Part shown: one piece after another, positions 49,570 through 62,100 of the stretch
Position numbering within the stretch: the first letter of the stretch is position 1
Layout of the letters: the number at the start of each line of letters is the position of its first letter
Source: Archivesica marissinica
Taxonomy: Eukaryota; Mollusca; Bivalvia; Venerida; Vesicomyidae
Length of the DNA: 64,000 bases
Assembly: GCA_014843695.1 (NCBI GenBank)
Contig: CM026398.1
Span: 44,695,372 to 44,759,371 of the forward strand
Reading direction: 5' to 3'
Notes under the pieces: generated by a model
The model's input: only the letters and a program-made list of their open reading frames with translations
Database searches by the model: none
What the model was told of the DNA's origin: nothing
Position numbers and translations under genes: made by a program

Positions 49570-50074
49570 GCGACAGACGGGTTGGTAGTCCAGTAGTTAC
49601 GTTGGACTGCGAATCCAGGGATTAGTTTATACAAATTTATTTTAGCTCGATTGCGAAACAAGTTCTTTCAACTTATATAAATCGCTCTCGAGACCTCATT
49701 CCTGATGGAATCCATCGCCACGAGGGAGAGAAGAGGCAACGTGGAATTTAAATGCCTTGCCTAAGGACACAATCGTAACGGCTCCAGCGGGGCTCGAACT
49801 CCGGACCTTTCGCACCTGAAGCGAACGCGCATCCACTGCAATCCAGGGATTGCATGGTCGACCCCCGTCTGACTTGCTTACTTTCAGATCGGACTTTAAT
49901 CGACGCCTCGTGTCGGTTCTTTACAGCGTGAACGAAAAAGAACCATAGGAGACTCTGGAATAGGTATCTGTCTATATCAATATCATTGCACTTTCTTTAA
50001 AAATGAAAATGACAAATCTCTTCAGGAGGCGTCTCTCATATGGACAACCGGTAGTGACGATAAATAAACGCAAA
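49570..50074 (+). mobile_element. SINE-A copy split by a SINE-B insertion
   Basis: The tRNA-like head (A box 'tagtccagtag') up to 49623 and the body from 49852 ('cagatcggactttaatcgac', 'accggtagtgacgataaata') are one SINE-A interrupted by SINE-B at 49624-49839. Confidence 0.82.
49624..49839 (-). mobile_element. SINE-B inserted in SINE-A with target duplication
   Basis: Reversed SINE-B bounded by the direct repeat aatccagggatt at 49612-49623 and 49840-49851, the host SINE-A's own sequence. This shows target-primed insertion and gives the exact ends of the family in this copy. Confidence 0.88.
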
Positions 50075-50689
50075 CAATGGGGGCCTCATGGTAGATTGAC
50101 TTAGTTGTTCAAATGAGTTCTCTCGTTAGATAAAGTCACTAATGTTATTATTATTATTATTATTATAATAGTCAGAGTGTGTTTTATAATTATTATTATA
50201 ATAACAAAACACACTCCGAGGAGTGCATTTGGAAGACACTGGGACATGTATACATTCTAGGCCTAGTCTATTTTCACCTGCCATCGTTTTCTTCATTGAC
50301 ACACACAGGAGGCCGAGCTGTGAATGGACATGTTGGATAACGCATGCATGCGTCCTTACGACTCGGAACTCCAGTTCCCCTTCCTATGGTCATTACCAGA
50401 TTCAACGAGATTCAACACAACACAACGATCAGAGAAAGGGGTATCAGGGCGACTATGAGAGACGGACGCAGTGTCGATGAGAAACGAGGCTACGACCACA
50501 TGGTAACCTACATTACCAAGGACGTCTACATCAAGATATGGAAGATATGGATATTTTTATGTTCCATTAATGTCAAACCCCTTGCGGGGACCTAGACATG
50601 TTTTTCTGTGCAGGATTAGCCGACCTAAGCGGTGAACTAGTACTAAGCAATGTGTGTGAGACGCCTTGCTCAATGACAATACATACGAT

Positions 50690-50757
50690 ACCCAGTATCG
50701 AACCCGGGACCGTTCAATTCTAAATTCAACGCTCTAACACTGGACCACGGACGTCAC
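50690..50757 (-). mobile_element. tRNA-like SINE head
   Basis: The minus strand has 'gtggtccagtgttagagcg' (A box) and 'cgggttcgatac' (B box). There is no acceptor-stem pairing, so it is a SINE promoter fragment rather than a tRNA gene. Confidence 0.5.
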
Positions 50758-51389
50758 TAGGCATTAAACAAAGAAGGGGACAATTAATTAAATCATTGTA
50801 ACTTCTTAATCACTAAATATATCGAATTTGTATTTATCATAAAATGTTATTTAATATGTGCTCTAAATTTATATTAATACTTTTTTTCAAATTGTTAAAT
50901 ATACTATATAGGTGGCTATGCCTTCTAAAATGTGTTAGATATCGACCCAAAATAAATAATACTTTGAAAATAAATAACAAAAAGCACGGTCACCTTGCTC
51001 ATTTGTATTAGTTTAATCATATGTTATTGCATCCATTCATCCACCCACCCATCCACCCACCCACCCACCCGCTCATGTGGACAACCGGTAGTGACGATAC
51101 ATAAACGCAAAACAAGCACACACGGAATGCAATAGTTGTTCTCCAGAAAATATACACATTGAATTTCAATGAATGCAAAGAACACATAGGTAGAGATCAG
51201 TTTGTTTGTTAATTGAAACATAATTTAACTTGATCGTTTCATAGCATACATTTTAAGATTAATTCAGTGTCAATACTAAATCTATATGTTTCACCCGGTG
51301 ATGGACAAAGTGAACAAATGGCTTAGTGAACCACTACACAAACGTGTCATATGACTGACTGATTGTTAATTTTATTTAAAGTCGCCACC
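50758..51389. other. Intergenic with low-complexity run and SINE-A tail
   Basis: Contains (ccaccca)n-type sequence at 51030-51070 and a SINE-A 3' piece at 51066-51112 ('caaccggtagtgacgataca'). No gene seen. Confidence 0.5.
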
Positions 51390-51740
51390 GCATAAATGCA
51401 TTTTCAAGGGCGACTATTCCCATATGAAGAGCAAGCCAATCGTGCAGTACGAGACAGCCCGAATCGTCACTGGTGCTCCAAGCTAGTTTCTCTACAGAAA
51501 CTACTGAATGAAACTGAATGGGACACACTGGAATCCAGGCTCCTAAAGCACATGCTCATTCCCTTTTACAAGATAAGGTCCAGCATAGCTCCTCCCTACC
51601 TGTCTGAACTTTGTCCGCCTTCGTCTCAGAATGAAACTTATCAACTGCGTAATCGCGAAACCCTGAGAGAGTACCGAGAGCACGAACTTCTTTATATTCA
51701 ACGACAAGGACAGTTACTGATCTTTCTTCGTCCTTAAAAA
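51390..51740 (+). pseudogene. Non-LTR retrotransposon ORF2 C-terminal fragment
   Basis: The ORF includes LVSLQKLLNETEWDTLESRL, then LIPFYKIRSSIAPPYL, typical of the region after the reverse transcriptase in Jockey/CR1-like LINEs (R-A-x-R ... L-x-W-x-x-L-x-x-R-R ... M-F-Y-K-I). No RT core precedes it, so it is 5'-truncated. Immediately downstream (51920-52150) two diverged copies of a segment of about 120 bp may belong to its 3' region. Confidence 0.65.
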
Positions 51741-52241
51741 TGCATCAACTCTCTCATCATTTAAGAGTCAACTGTACAAGTCATGAAACGAAGTCCCAAT
51801 TTACTTTTACCCAGGGAAACGAAGAAACCAGAGTATCCATGCCTGGCTCCGTATCAACTGCAGTATACTTGCTGACGATATTTTCTCTAAGAACATCATA
51901 TCGTAAATGTATGAATATGTTTGATGTATAATATTATTTGCATGCTCAGCCCGGCCATAGATTAGGCTACACGCACCAACATATATAGAGTCGGTACAGG
52001 AGTCACGCTGTACTAACACGCATCTTAATTCTATAATGTGTGCATTAGATGAGTAATGTTATTTGATAACTCAGCCTGAACATAACTTAGGCTACAAGCA
52101 TCAAAATACATAGGGTCTGTTTAGGAGTCACTCTAAACTGTCCTCGTATCTCTTGTAATTATATATCTTTTTTCTTTTCCATGTTCGCGGATCTCTATGT
52201 CTTCGCACGCGACGCGCGACCAATTCTCGACCCGATTTATT

Positions 52242-52532
52242 GTGTGTTTTTACGTTTATTTATCGTCGCTACCGGTTGCCCATATGAGCGACGCCTCCTG
52301 AAGAGATTAGTTATTTTAGATTTTGGAGGATAGTGCATGATACAGACAGAGACCCATTCCAGAATCCCCTCTGGTTCTTTTACGTGAACGGTGTAAAGCA
52401 CCGACACGAGACCTCGGTTTAACGTCCCATCTGAAAGACTGTTAATTTTATTAGGGTCAGACGGGGGATCGAACCTGCGATTCCTGGATTACCAGTCCAG
52501 CGTGTTACCACTGGACTACAGATCCGTCTGTG
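52242..52532 (-). mobile_element. SINE-A, full-length with target duplication
   Basis: The minus-strand tRNA-like head (A box 'tagtccagtgg', B box 'aggttcgatccc') runs through the body to tail 'gataaataaacgtaaaaa'. Direct repeats ccgatttatt lie at 52232-52241 and 52533-52542. About 290 bp, the best reference copy of the family here. Confidence 0.88.
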
Positions 52533-53144
52533 CCGATTTATTATATTTCTCGCCGTTTATATGTCATATTTTATGGTTCAAACAGTCACAAATCTCCAAA
52601 TACGGACATCAGAAACAGTTTAACGTTTGAATGTTTTTTTTGTGTAGCCTGGGAACAGGCGTCGATATATTTTGCCTGGTCAGTCAAATAAATATATTTT
52701 AACACCGAGACTATTAATTGTGCAGTATTGAGTTTCTGGTCATATTATTTTGCCAGAAGTTAAAAAGCGAAACCCAGGCTAGTGTTTGTGCTGTGGCGAC
52801 TTAAAATAAAATTATATAATGTGTTAGCCTATGCCCGCTATTTGAGTTTCTCGATTGGTACTACCGCCAATAAAATATAGAAATAAAATATACTTTTCGG
52901 GAATAATTTATTTTTATTATTATTTTATTTGTATTTATTGATTACGGTAAATGATCCTCTGTCCGGCTATTAATTGGTGTGCCAGTCTGTTGCTCAAGTT
53001 ATATATTTATTTTAATAATGAATTATATATAATTATTAAGTAAATAATGATTCCTCTATGAAGTGCGTACATAACTCAATAGATGTTGTATAATTGAAAA
53101 TAAATAAAAAAAATAATAAATAAAAAACATCTCTTCCCGTCTGA

Positions 53145-53168
53145 TCACGTGACACTTTCTTTTTCCTC
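53145..53168 (+). promoter_or_regulatory. RPL18A promoter: E-box and 5' TOP tract
   Basis: The palindromic E-box tcacgtga (53145-53152) is followed by the pyrimidine tract ctttctttttcctc (53155-53168). A transcript starting at C53155 would have a classic TOP 5' end and a 27-nt leader, as expected for growth-regulated translation of ribosomal protein mRNAs. Confidence 0.7.
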
Positions 53169-53181
53169 GTGTGGCTCAATC

Positions 53182-53199
53182 ATGAAGGCTAGAGGCGAT
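53182..53199 (+). CDS. RPL18A: RPL18A exon 1 (6 codons)
   Basis: ATG AAG GCT AGA GGC GAT followed by donor GTAGGT. Too short to stand as an ORF on its own. It is supported by the phase-0 join to LKQYKV and by the TOP tract directly upstream. Confidence 0.88.
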
Positions 53200-56100
53200 G
53201 TAGGTTTTCATTTTCTGAATATATGTCCACCCTGAATTCGCATAGCCTCATGAATATTACATTGCTTTATACATACGCATAGCTAGGTTACTTTCTATCA
53301 ATATATAAAGCATATAACTGCCTAATATTTGAATGTTTGTTGAAAATCTTTTCAAACGGCTTACGTTTTCGCGATGTAAATTTCAATACATATTCCCCAG
53401 TGGTTCGTCCGCACGTTGGTGGATGGTGATGAAATATATTAGAGTCGTGGAGCCTCGACTAATAAAACCACATAATAGAAGAGTTTTGTCTACATTTTAT
53501 GAAAGTTTCAATTTTGTCTGCGACAGGCTGGATTTAGTGAATAATAAAAAAAACATTCCACGATTGATATTTTCGGGTTGATCCGATCATAGAGGGCTCG
53601 TACAAAAAGTAATATATAAGTTTTATTTCGTTCTAATCCCTTTTGTCTATTTCTGTTAATTGAAATATAGAATGGTAATCTCCTATGTAGAGTGGTGGAA
53701 CCTATGCTCGGCGTATTTTCATCCGTATTTAAAATATTTATATAGTTCTAAGCTAATTTCGACAACATAGCTGAAGCATGGTTCAATAGCATTCCGTTGA
53801 GAGTATCGGTAGGCTTAGGAGTATCGGTAGGCTTAGGTAACTGTCACGTGACATGTCCAGCAGACTAATATAAACAAGCAAATCATTGGGAGAATATTTC
53901 CACCGAAATTGTAATGGTGTATGAGCAATTCAGGTAGCTATCGGAATTTAAAAAATCTACACCTAACCCGAAACATAGTTTCTATACCATTTCTGATTAA
54001 GACCAATACATGTTTTTACTCAATGATGCACTATATCAAAATAAGATATTCAACAAGTTATGGTGGATAAATAAAAAATAACAAGTACGCCGTGCATAGG
54101 TGCCCTGAAGTCTTGTGTATCCCATATAAACAGGTGCCGACCGACACTGTTACGATAGCTCTATTGAGCAGCAAGGTCACATGATGAAGCTAAAACTATC
54201 GACAAGAGTATTTTGAAAGTTGTTTTCACGACTTAAGAAAATAATAATATATGGCATGTGCAATTAACATTTTATACTGGTCATTATATGTGGGATTTAC
54301 GCCGAGCATAGGTTCCACCACTCTATATAAGACCTGGCTCTACATAATTTTTTCAATCTGTTATTTCAAGGTGTTATCTTTGAAGCTTATTTTCGCATAG
54401 CATTTTCTGCCCTGATCCGATGGCGAGCTTTCTGACAAAGATTTTAAAGCTTTCCTGATATGAATGGTTATAAATGTGTGCTTTGGTGTTGAGAGTAATT
54501 ATAAATATAGATATAAACACCGTGTAAAATATATTGTCTTACATTTGTGTAAAATATATTGTCTTACATTTGTGCATGCGATTTTGCAAGATCCGAATGA
54601 ACTATTTATTTGTACATTTCATGCATATGAACAATTGGTTATTGAACGATATCTTATTTGATTCACCATAATGGCACTGGAGATAACTCTTCAAAACAAT
54701 TTCGTCTAGTGATTTCTATATTGGCTTTTTTTTTGTAACAATCATTCTTATACTGGATGTTGTTTTTCTATACTTTTTATACGGCTTGCGTATTGCATAA
54801 AGTCTACATATCTAGGCTCCACTTTCCTTAGTTTGCATGTGTAAATGAAATATTTTCCTGCTATAATGCATAAATTTAAAAACAGTCTAAATTATTTTTG
54901 AGTTATAATATAGTGTTTATATGTCTATGAATATGTTAATGTACTGTACATTCACGTAATAATGATGGAAATAAAAATATTAGAAAAAAATATATCCTGT
55001 CATATTTCGCCGCTAACATGCTAATTAATCCGTCTTTCATGCATTTTCGGCTGTCCTATTTTTCATAACTGGTCATTTTGGACCATTGTTATTTGCTCTT
55101 GTTTGCTTTTGTTGATAAACATTAATTAAATTTCAGTTGAAGCAGTACAAAGTCATCGGGCATTCTATGCCTACAGACAAGAATAGAATGCCATCGCTGT
55201 ACCAGATGAAGATATTTGCTCCCGATAAATGTACGGCAAAGTCCAGGTTCTGGTACTTTGTGTGTCAATTGAAGAAAATGAAGAGGACGCAGGGAGAAAT
55301 TGTCATCTGTCAACAGGTAATAAATGCTTAAATTCAGCCCAATTTTAGATGTTTGAATAATAAGGGGCAGTAAGGCCAAAAAAATACATGTGTTTACCAT
55401 TTCATTCCAAAAAATAATGTGTGCTGTCGGTTGGTAGTGATTTTTTTTACCATAAGAAAATGTGAAAAACCGAATTATGTTTTGTTCTTCAAAATTACAT
55501 AAAAAATCAGGGTGTGGGGGTTAAAAAAACCAGGTCTGTCTGGAAACCGTAAACACAAGATTATTGTTTGCCTAATTGTTTACTATCTGTCAAATAAACA
55601 TACTCATTGAAGAAAGGCCTTTAAACAGTCATTTAACCCCCCTTTTCCACATACAGATTTATGCTAATATACTATGTAGCTAACAATCAGTGGACAGCTT
55701 ATTTACCTCACATCCATAGATATTACACAAGATTCTGGCCTTTATTATGAATGTTGGCTTGGTTACAACACTGTCAATGTATGTTATGTTGACATTGGCG
55801 TCCATTAGTAGTCAATAGTTTACCGACCTACCAATTCCGTCAGGTTGGAACAATAGTTTACCGACCTACCAATTCCGTCGGGTTGGAACAATAGTTTACC
55901 GACCTACCAATTCCGTCAGGTTGGAACAATAGTTTACCGACCTACCAATTCAGTCGGGTTGGAACAATAGTTTACCGACCTACCAATTCCGTCAGGTTGG
56001 AACAATAGTTTACCGACCTACCAATTCCGTTAGGTTGGAACAATAGTTTACCGACCTACCAATTCCGTCATGTTGGAACAATAGTTTACCGGCCTACCAA

Positions 56101-59100
56101 TTCCGTCAGGTTGGAACAATAGTTTACCGACCTACCAATTCCGTCAGGTTGGAACAATAGTGTTGAGAAGAAATGTGGTTTGGTGAGCACTACTGTATAA
56201 TTAATTTATTTTATGTTTTTCTCATTTTAGATCTATGAAAAGAAACCATTGAAGATCAAGAACATTGGTATCTGGCTGCGTTATGTATCCAGGAGTGGTA
56301 CTCACAACATGTACAGAGAATACAGAGATCTGACGGCCGCTGGAGCTGTCACACAATGCTGTACGTGTAAACCAAGTTTCAGGATTCTATATAGATCTAG
56401 AGTTGGGGGCATACAGTTTTTGTCTGACTCATCTGTTCACCTAATTTTGTCTACACTTCCATCCCATGCCCTCCCCTAATAAAAAAATATGTTTTGAGGG
56501 CATTTCTGTACATCACATTCAGCTTGGTCAATTGTTTACAAGAGTTGTCACCCTTTGAAGAGTTAACAACCATCTATTCCATTAATTTGAAGTTTGAAAA
56601 ATAAATACTGGACTCTATGGTCAACAGTTACTCAGAAGCATAACATCAGGGCGTTCATTTGACCTGAGCTCCCCGGTTTTGACGCATGAAAATCAGTAAA
56701 GACGCTTGTTTGATTCTTAGTGAAAATGCGTGGTGGGTCAACTTTGACCGGGGCCATGAGCTCTCGAGCGTCATCGAACATTTTCTGAACAGTGTAATTA
56801 TCCTAATCTGCCTGTCAAATGCAATCGGAGAGGGCGGAGTCCGTCTAAAAGTAAACTGCGTAGCTCCGGCTTCGGTCAATGGACGAAGATGTCTGTAAAA
56901 TTTGCCAACAACCATAAGCCTAGATATATTCCCGTAAAAGTTGGAGCCAAATTTACATGAACATACGACTTTCTGCTGATTTAATGAATATTTATTAAAA
57001 GGTCATGCTTTTTATCTTATTGTCGATACTAAAATCATTTTCCGGAACAAACTAAGCTACCCGCATTTTGTTTTGAAATCCAGCCGTAAATCTAAGCGCG
57101 TCCATTTTGAATATACTGATGCCGGGGCTATCGCAAATTATACGACGCCAGTGAATGATGAAACTTCTTTGTAGAACAATTTTACAGACTACATTCGAGG
57201 GTGGCCATTATGTTTTCAGTGATGAATACCTAGACTGCACACTGATCAGATGTGACATAAATGTCATGTAATATGTACTGCATAACCTGGACTGCACATT
57301 GATCAGATGTGACGTAAATGTCATGTAATATGTACTGCATAACCTAGACTGCACACTGATCAGATGTGACGCAAATGTCATGTAATGCGTAACCTAGACT
57401 GCACACTGATCAGATGTGACGCAAATGTCATGTAATGCGTAACCTAGACTGCACACTGATCAGATGTGACGTAAATGTCATGTAATATGTACTGCGTAAC
57501 CTAGACTGCACATTGATCAGACGTGACGTAAATGTCGTGTAATATGTACTGTGTAACCTAGACTGCACACTGATCAAATGTTACGTAAATGTCATGTACT
57601 ATGTACTGCATAACCTAGACTGCACACTGATCAGATGTGACGTAAATGTCGTGTAATATGTACTGTGTAACCTAGACTGCACACTGATCAGATGTGATGC
57701 AAATGTCATGTAATATGATGTACTGCGTAACCTAGATTGCACACTGATCAGATGTTACGCAAATGTCATGTAATATGTACTGAATAACCTAGACTGCACA
57801 CGATCAGATGCTACGTTAACTCCATGTAATATGTACCAAGTTTGCTTTAAATATAATTTGTAACTAGCGTTAACTGCATCAGTTTTTATTTTATAATATA
57901 TATTGCATACTTGGTTTATTTCTACAGATCGTGACATGGGAGCACGTCACAGAGCTCGAACATCCACCATTCAGATAATGAGGGTGGAAGAGATCGCAGC
58001 CAGCAAGACCAGACGGTCGAATATCAAGCAGTTCCACGTAAGTCTTTCATTTACTGTCGAGGTTTGGTCAGCCAATTGCTCTATGATGTATATGAAAATC
58101 CGATCACATGTTTAACACATGAATATAATCATTCTCCTGTGCACAATCTTGCTGTGTTATCAATTATATGTTGTTAAAACACATTTATATTGGTGCTAAA
58201 TCAATTTGCTGCCCGTCGCCTTTCCTGTCATTGATTTGAAAGTGAATCTGGGCTTCAACAACACTAAACTTGTCATGTTTGTTTTGTATTGAGGACTGCC
58301 AAGACTTGTTTGTCTTTTACTGTACGGAGGTGCATAATCTTGCTGTGTTTCTAACTGTATGTTACTGAACACTTAAATATTGATGCTATAACAAATGTTG
58401 CCCGTCGCCTTTCCTGTTGGTTACTGTCGACTTGAAAGTGAATCTGGGAACCGACAACTGCTTGTTTAGTGTTCAACTTACATGTTCTAGTAGGGAAATC
58501 TCCAAATTGTTCACCAAAATAACGTGTTCGTCACTGAATCCTACTTGTCACCAACATTAGCAGAAGCTGCCAAAGTCAATTTGCCCTTGGTTTCAGACTT
58601 TTGACACACACAGAATATGCGTGACTTTAACCCGACACTATGTCGGAATAAACAATGTTTTTTTGTTAAAATGAACCAGATATTAAAGACTAATTTCCAA
58701 TGACTGTTTAAAAGAAATCCAAATATTCGCACAAATACGGAAGGAAACTAATACATTTAGCATTGGCGTACACACAGATGTTTATCAAGAAACCAATGCT
58801 AACTATGCATGCGTAATGCAACAGTGATAATGTAAGAAACAAACCAACGCGTAATGCAACAGTGGATGTTGAAACAGCTGCCTTAGATGTTTGTTCCGAT
58901 GGCCCATGTTTGCAGAGCATGACGCACAGATTCGGGAGTCACATTTTCACTATTAGTTTGTTATATTCACTGTTTACTGAAAATAATGATTCAATTATTA
59001 CAATGGAAGAATGTGTATTGAGCACTGTTATTTATACATGTATGTACGTAAAACGTCCATATTTTATTCCATGTAATATCGTGTGGCTTTAATCTCATTC

Positions 59101-62100
59101 AACACCAAGTAACTCAAATGGACTGGTCCATGATATTCATAAACCAATAAATGAATCAGAAAATCACATTTGGACAAGTTCATTTATCAAAATGGGTAAT
59201 TATGTCTAAAAATAGTCATATCACTGGCAAAAAGTGCAGATCCTGATGAGACGGCTCATCTGGATCTACACTTTTTGTAAGCCTATTTAGAGGTCTGTGG
59301 TGTTGAAAGGGTTAATCTCATTCATTGCTGAGAAACATTCTCCTGCGCACAATCTTGCTGTGTTATCAATTATATGTTGTTAAAACACATTTATATTGGT
59401 GCTAAATCAATTTGCTGCCCGTCGCCTTTCCTGTCATTGATTTGAAAGTGAATCTGGGCTTCAACAACTTTTCATGTTTGTTTTGTCTTTTACACCAGGA
59501 CTGTACGGAGGTGCATAATCTTGCTGTGTTTCTAACTGTATGTTACTGAACACTTAAATATTGATGCTATAACAAATGTTGCCTGTCGCCTTTCCTGTCA
59601 TTGACTTGAAAGTGAATCTGGGCACAAACAACACTAAACCTTTCATATTTGTTTTGCATTGACCCCCCCCCCCCCCCCCAAGACTTAGTTTGACTGTACG
59701 GAGGTGTATAATCTTGCAGTGTTTCTAACTGTATGTTACTAAATATTGATGCTATAACAAATGTTGCCCGTCGCCTTTCCTGTTGGTTACTGTCGACTTG
59801 AAAGTGAATCTGGGAACCGACAACTGCTTGTTTAGTGTTCAACTTACATGTTCTAGTAGGGAAATCTCCAAATTGTTCACCAAAATAACGTGTTCGTCAC
59901 TGAATCCTACTTGTCACCAACATTAGCAGAAGCTGCCAAAGTCAATTTGCCCTTGGTTTCAGACTTTTGACACACACAGAATATGCGTGACTTTAACCCG
60001 ACACTATGTCGGAATAAACAATGTTTTTTTGTTAAAATGAACCAGATATTAAAGACTAATTTCCAATGACTGTGTTTAAAAGAAATCCAAATATTCGCAC
60101 AAATACGGAAGGAAACTAATACATTTAGCATTGGTATACACAGATGTTTATCAAGAAACCAATGCTAACTATAGTGATAATGTAATCAACAAACCAACGC
60201 ATAATGCAACAGTGGATGTTGAAACAGCTGCCTTAGATGTTTGTTCCGATGGCCCATGTTTGCAGAGCATGACGCACAGATTCGGGAGTCACATTTTCAC
60301 TATTAGTTTGTTATATTCACTGTTTACTGAAAATAATGATTCAATTATTACAATGGAAGAATGTGTATTGAGCACTGTTACTTATACATGTATGTACGTA
60401 AAACTTCCATATTTTATTCCATGCAATATCGTGTGGCTTTAACCCATTCAACACCAAGTAACTCGCATGGACTGGTCCATGATATTCATAAACCAATAAA
60501 TGAATCAGAAAATCACATTTGGACAAGTTCATTTATCAAAATGGGTAATTATGTCTAAAAATAGTCGTATCACTGGCAAAAAGTGCAGATCCTGATGAGA
60601 CGGCTCATCTGGATCTACACTTTTTGTAAGCCTATTTAGAGGTATGTGGTGTTGAAAGGGTTAATCTCATTCATTGCTGAGAAACATTCTCCTGCGCACA
60701 ATCTTGCTGTGTTATCAATTATATGTTGTTAAAACACATTTATATTGGTGCTAAATCAATTTGCTGCCCGTCGCCTTTCCAGTCATTGATTTGAAAGTGA
60801 ATCTGCTATAACAAATGTTGCCTGTCGCCTTTCCTGTTGGTTACTGTCGACTTGAAAGTGAATCTGGGAACCGACAGCTTGTTGTCCTCCTTTGAACAAG
60901 TGCAGGAATACGTTATTTACGGCCGTCCGCCAGTTTAAATTGTCGTATTGCATGGGTTAAGGTTTTCATTGTTGAGTTTTTGACATTTGCCTTTCCTATC
61001 GGTATATTGGAAATTGTTATTGTGTTATCCAATTTGTTTCCCCGAGGCTGCCGAGGCATATCGTAGCGTGAACATATAATTGGCATATAAAATTTACAAT
61101 GATCACTCGTGCTTGGCAATCGGTTCCAAAATCATGATCAGTAAGCGGTTGTAGTAATCGGTTCCAAAGTCATTATCGGTTGTACCAACCTGTTCCAAAA
61201 TCATGATCAATTATCGTTTGTAGCAATCGGTTACAAAATCATGATCAATTATCGGTTGTAGCAATTGGTTACAAAATCATGATCAATTATCGGTTGTAGC
61301 AATTGGTTCCAAAAGCATGATCAATTATTGGTTGTAGCAATCGATTCTAAAATCATGATCAATTATTGGTTGTAGCAATTGGTTCCAAAATCATGATCAA
61401 TTATTGGTTGTAGCAATTGGTTCCAAAATCATGATCAATTATTGGTTGTAGCAATTGGTTCCAAAATCATGATCAATTATCAGTTAACAGATTAGTTGTT
61501 GACTATAATTGGATAGTAATTGATGTATATGACTTGTGTATTGGTTCTAATGCCACTAATGGTATCCTACAAGCGAGTATGAAACTGGGTATACATTTTC
61601 ATTATCTGATTGTTAAAAAACCCCAAACAATTCAGGATTTTTAAATATTTGATTTAATGTCGCGAAAACTACTGTGATCCAAGTTTATATTTCATATGAC
61701 ATTCCGGAAGTATACTTTTAATTTAAAGGAATGAAATCTGCCAAATGCCGGTACAATTAATTTCGCGATGTTCGATTATGAGAAAGTGTGACAGATTATC
61801 TCTGATTATGGGATATATAAGCAGGGTTCATATAAACTTTCAAGGTTTTTTTAATTATCTCTGATTATGGGATATATAAGCAGGGTTCATATAAACGTTG
61901 TCTGATTATGGGATATATAAGCAGGGTTCATATAAACTTTCAAGGGTTTTTTAAAGAATATTTCATAACTAATTTAAGGACTATTTTCCAACAATCGTAG
62001 TATAATGACCCGACATTTTAGATGCAGCTTACGCAACATTTATCTCCCCGAGAACAATTCTAAGCTTTCAGTGATTCCACCATCTTATTCCTTATCATAT

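Larger units (their letters stand above)
58321..59510. repeat. Tandem segmental duplication, left copy
   Basis: The segment from 'tgtacggaggtgcataatct' through the TTAA MITE recurs from about 59693 to 60850, offset 1,366 bp, with high identity (e.g. 'agtagggaaatctccaaatt' at 58490 and 59856). ORFs of 60-100 codons occurring in both copies are not supported as genes. Confidence 0.85.
59693..60850. repeat. Tandem segmental duplication, right copy
   Basis: Second copy of the 58321-59510 segment, including the MITE at 60439-60664 and degenerate snoRNA-like units. Its right end is rearranged: two units are fused near 60805. A long C run (59664-59680) lies just before it. Confidence 0.83.

Noticed and set aside
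50223..50595. Overlapping 83-85 codon plus-strand ORFs
   Set aside because: Compositionally ordinary, no motif, two frames overlap; treated as chance.
58541..60558. ORFs of 63-103 codons repeated in the two duplication copies
   Set aside because: Their conservation reflects the recent 1.37-kb duplication. They lie in the RPL18A intron, overlap on both strands and show no domain.
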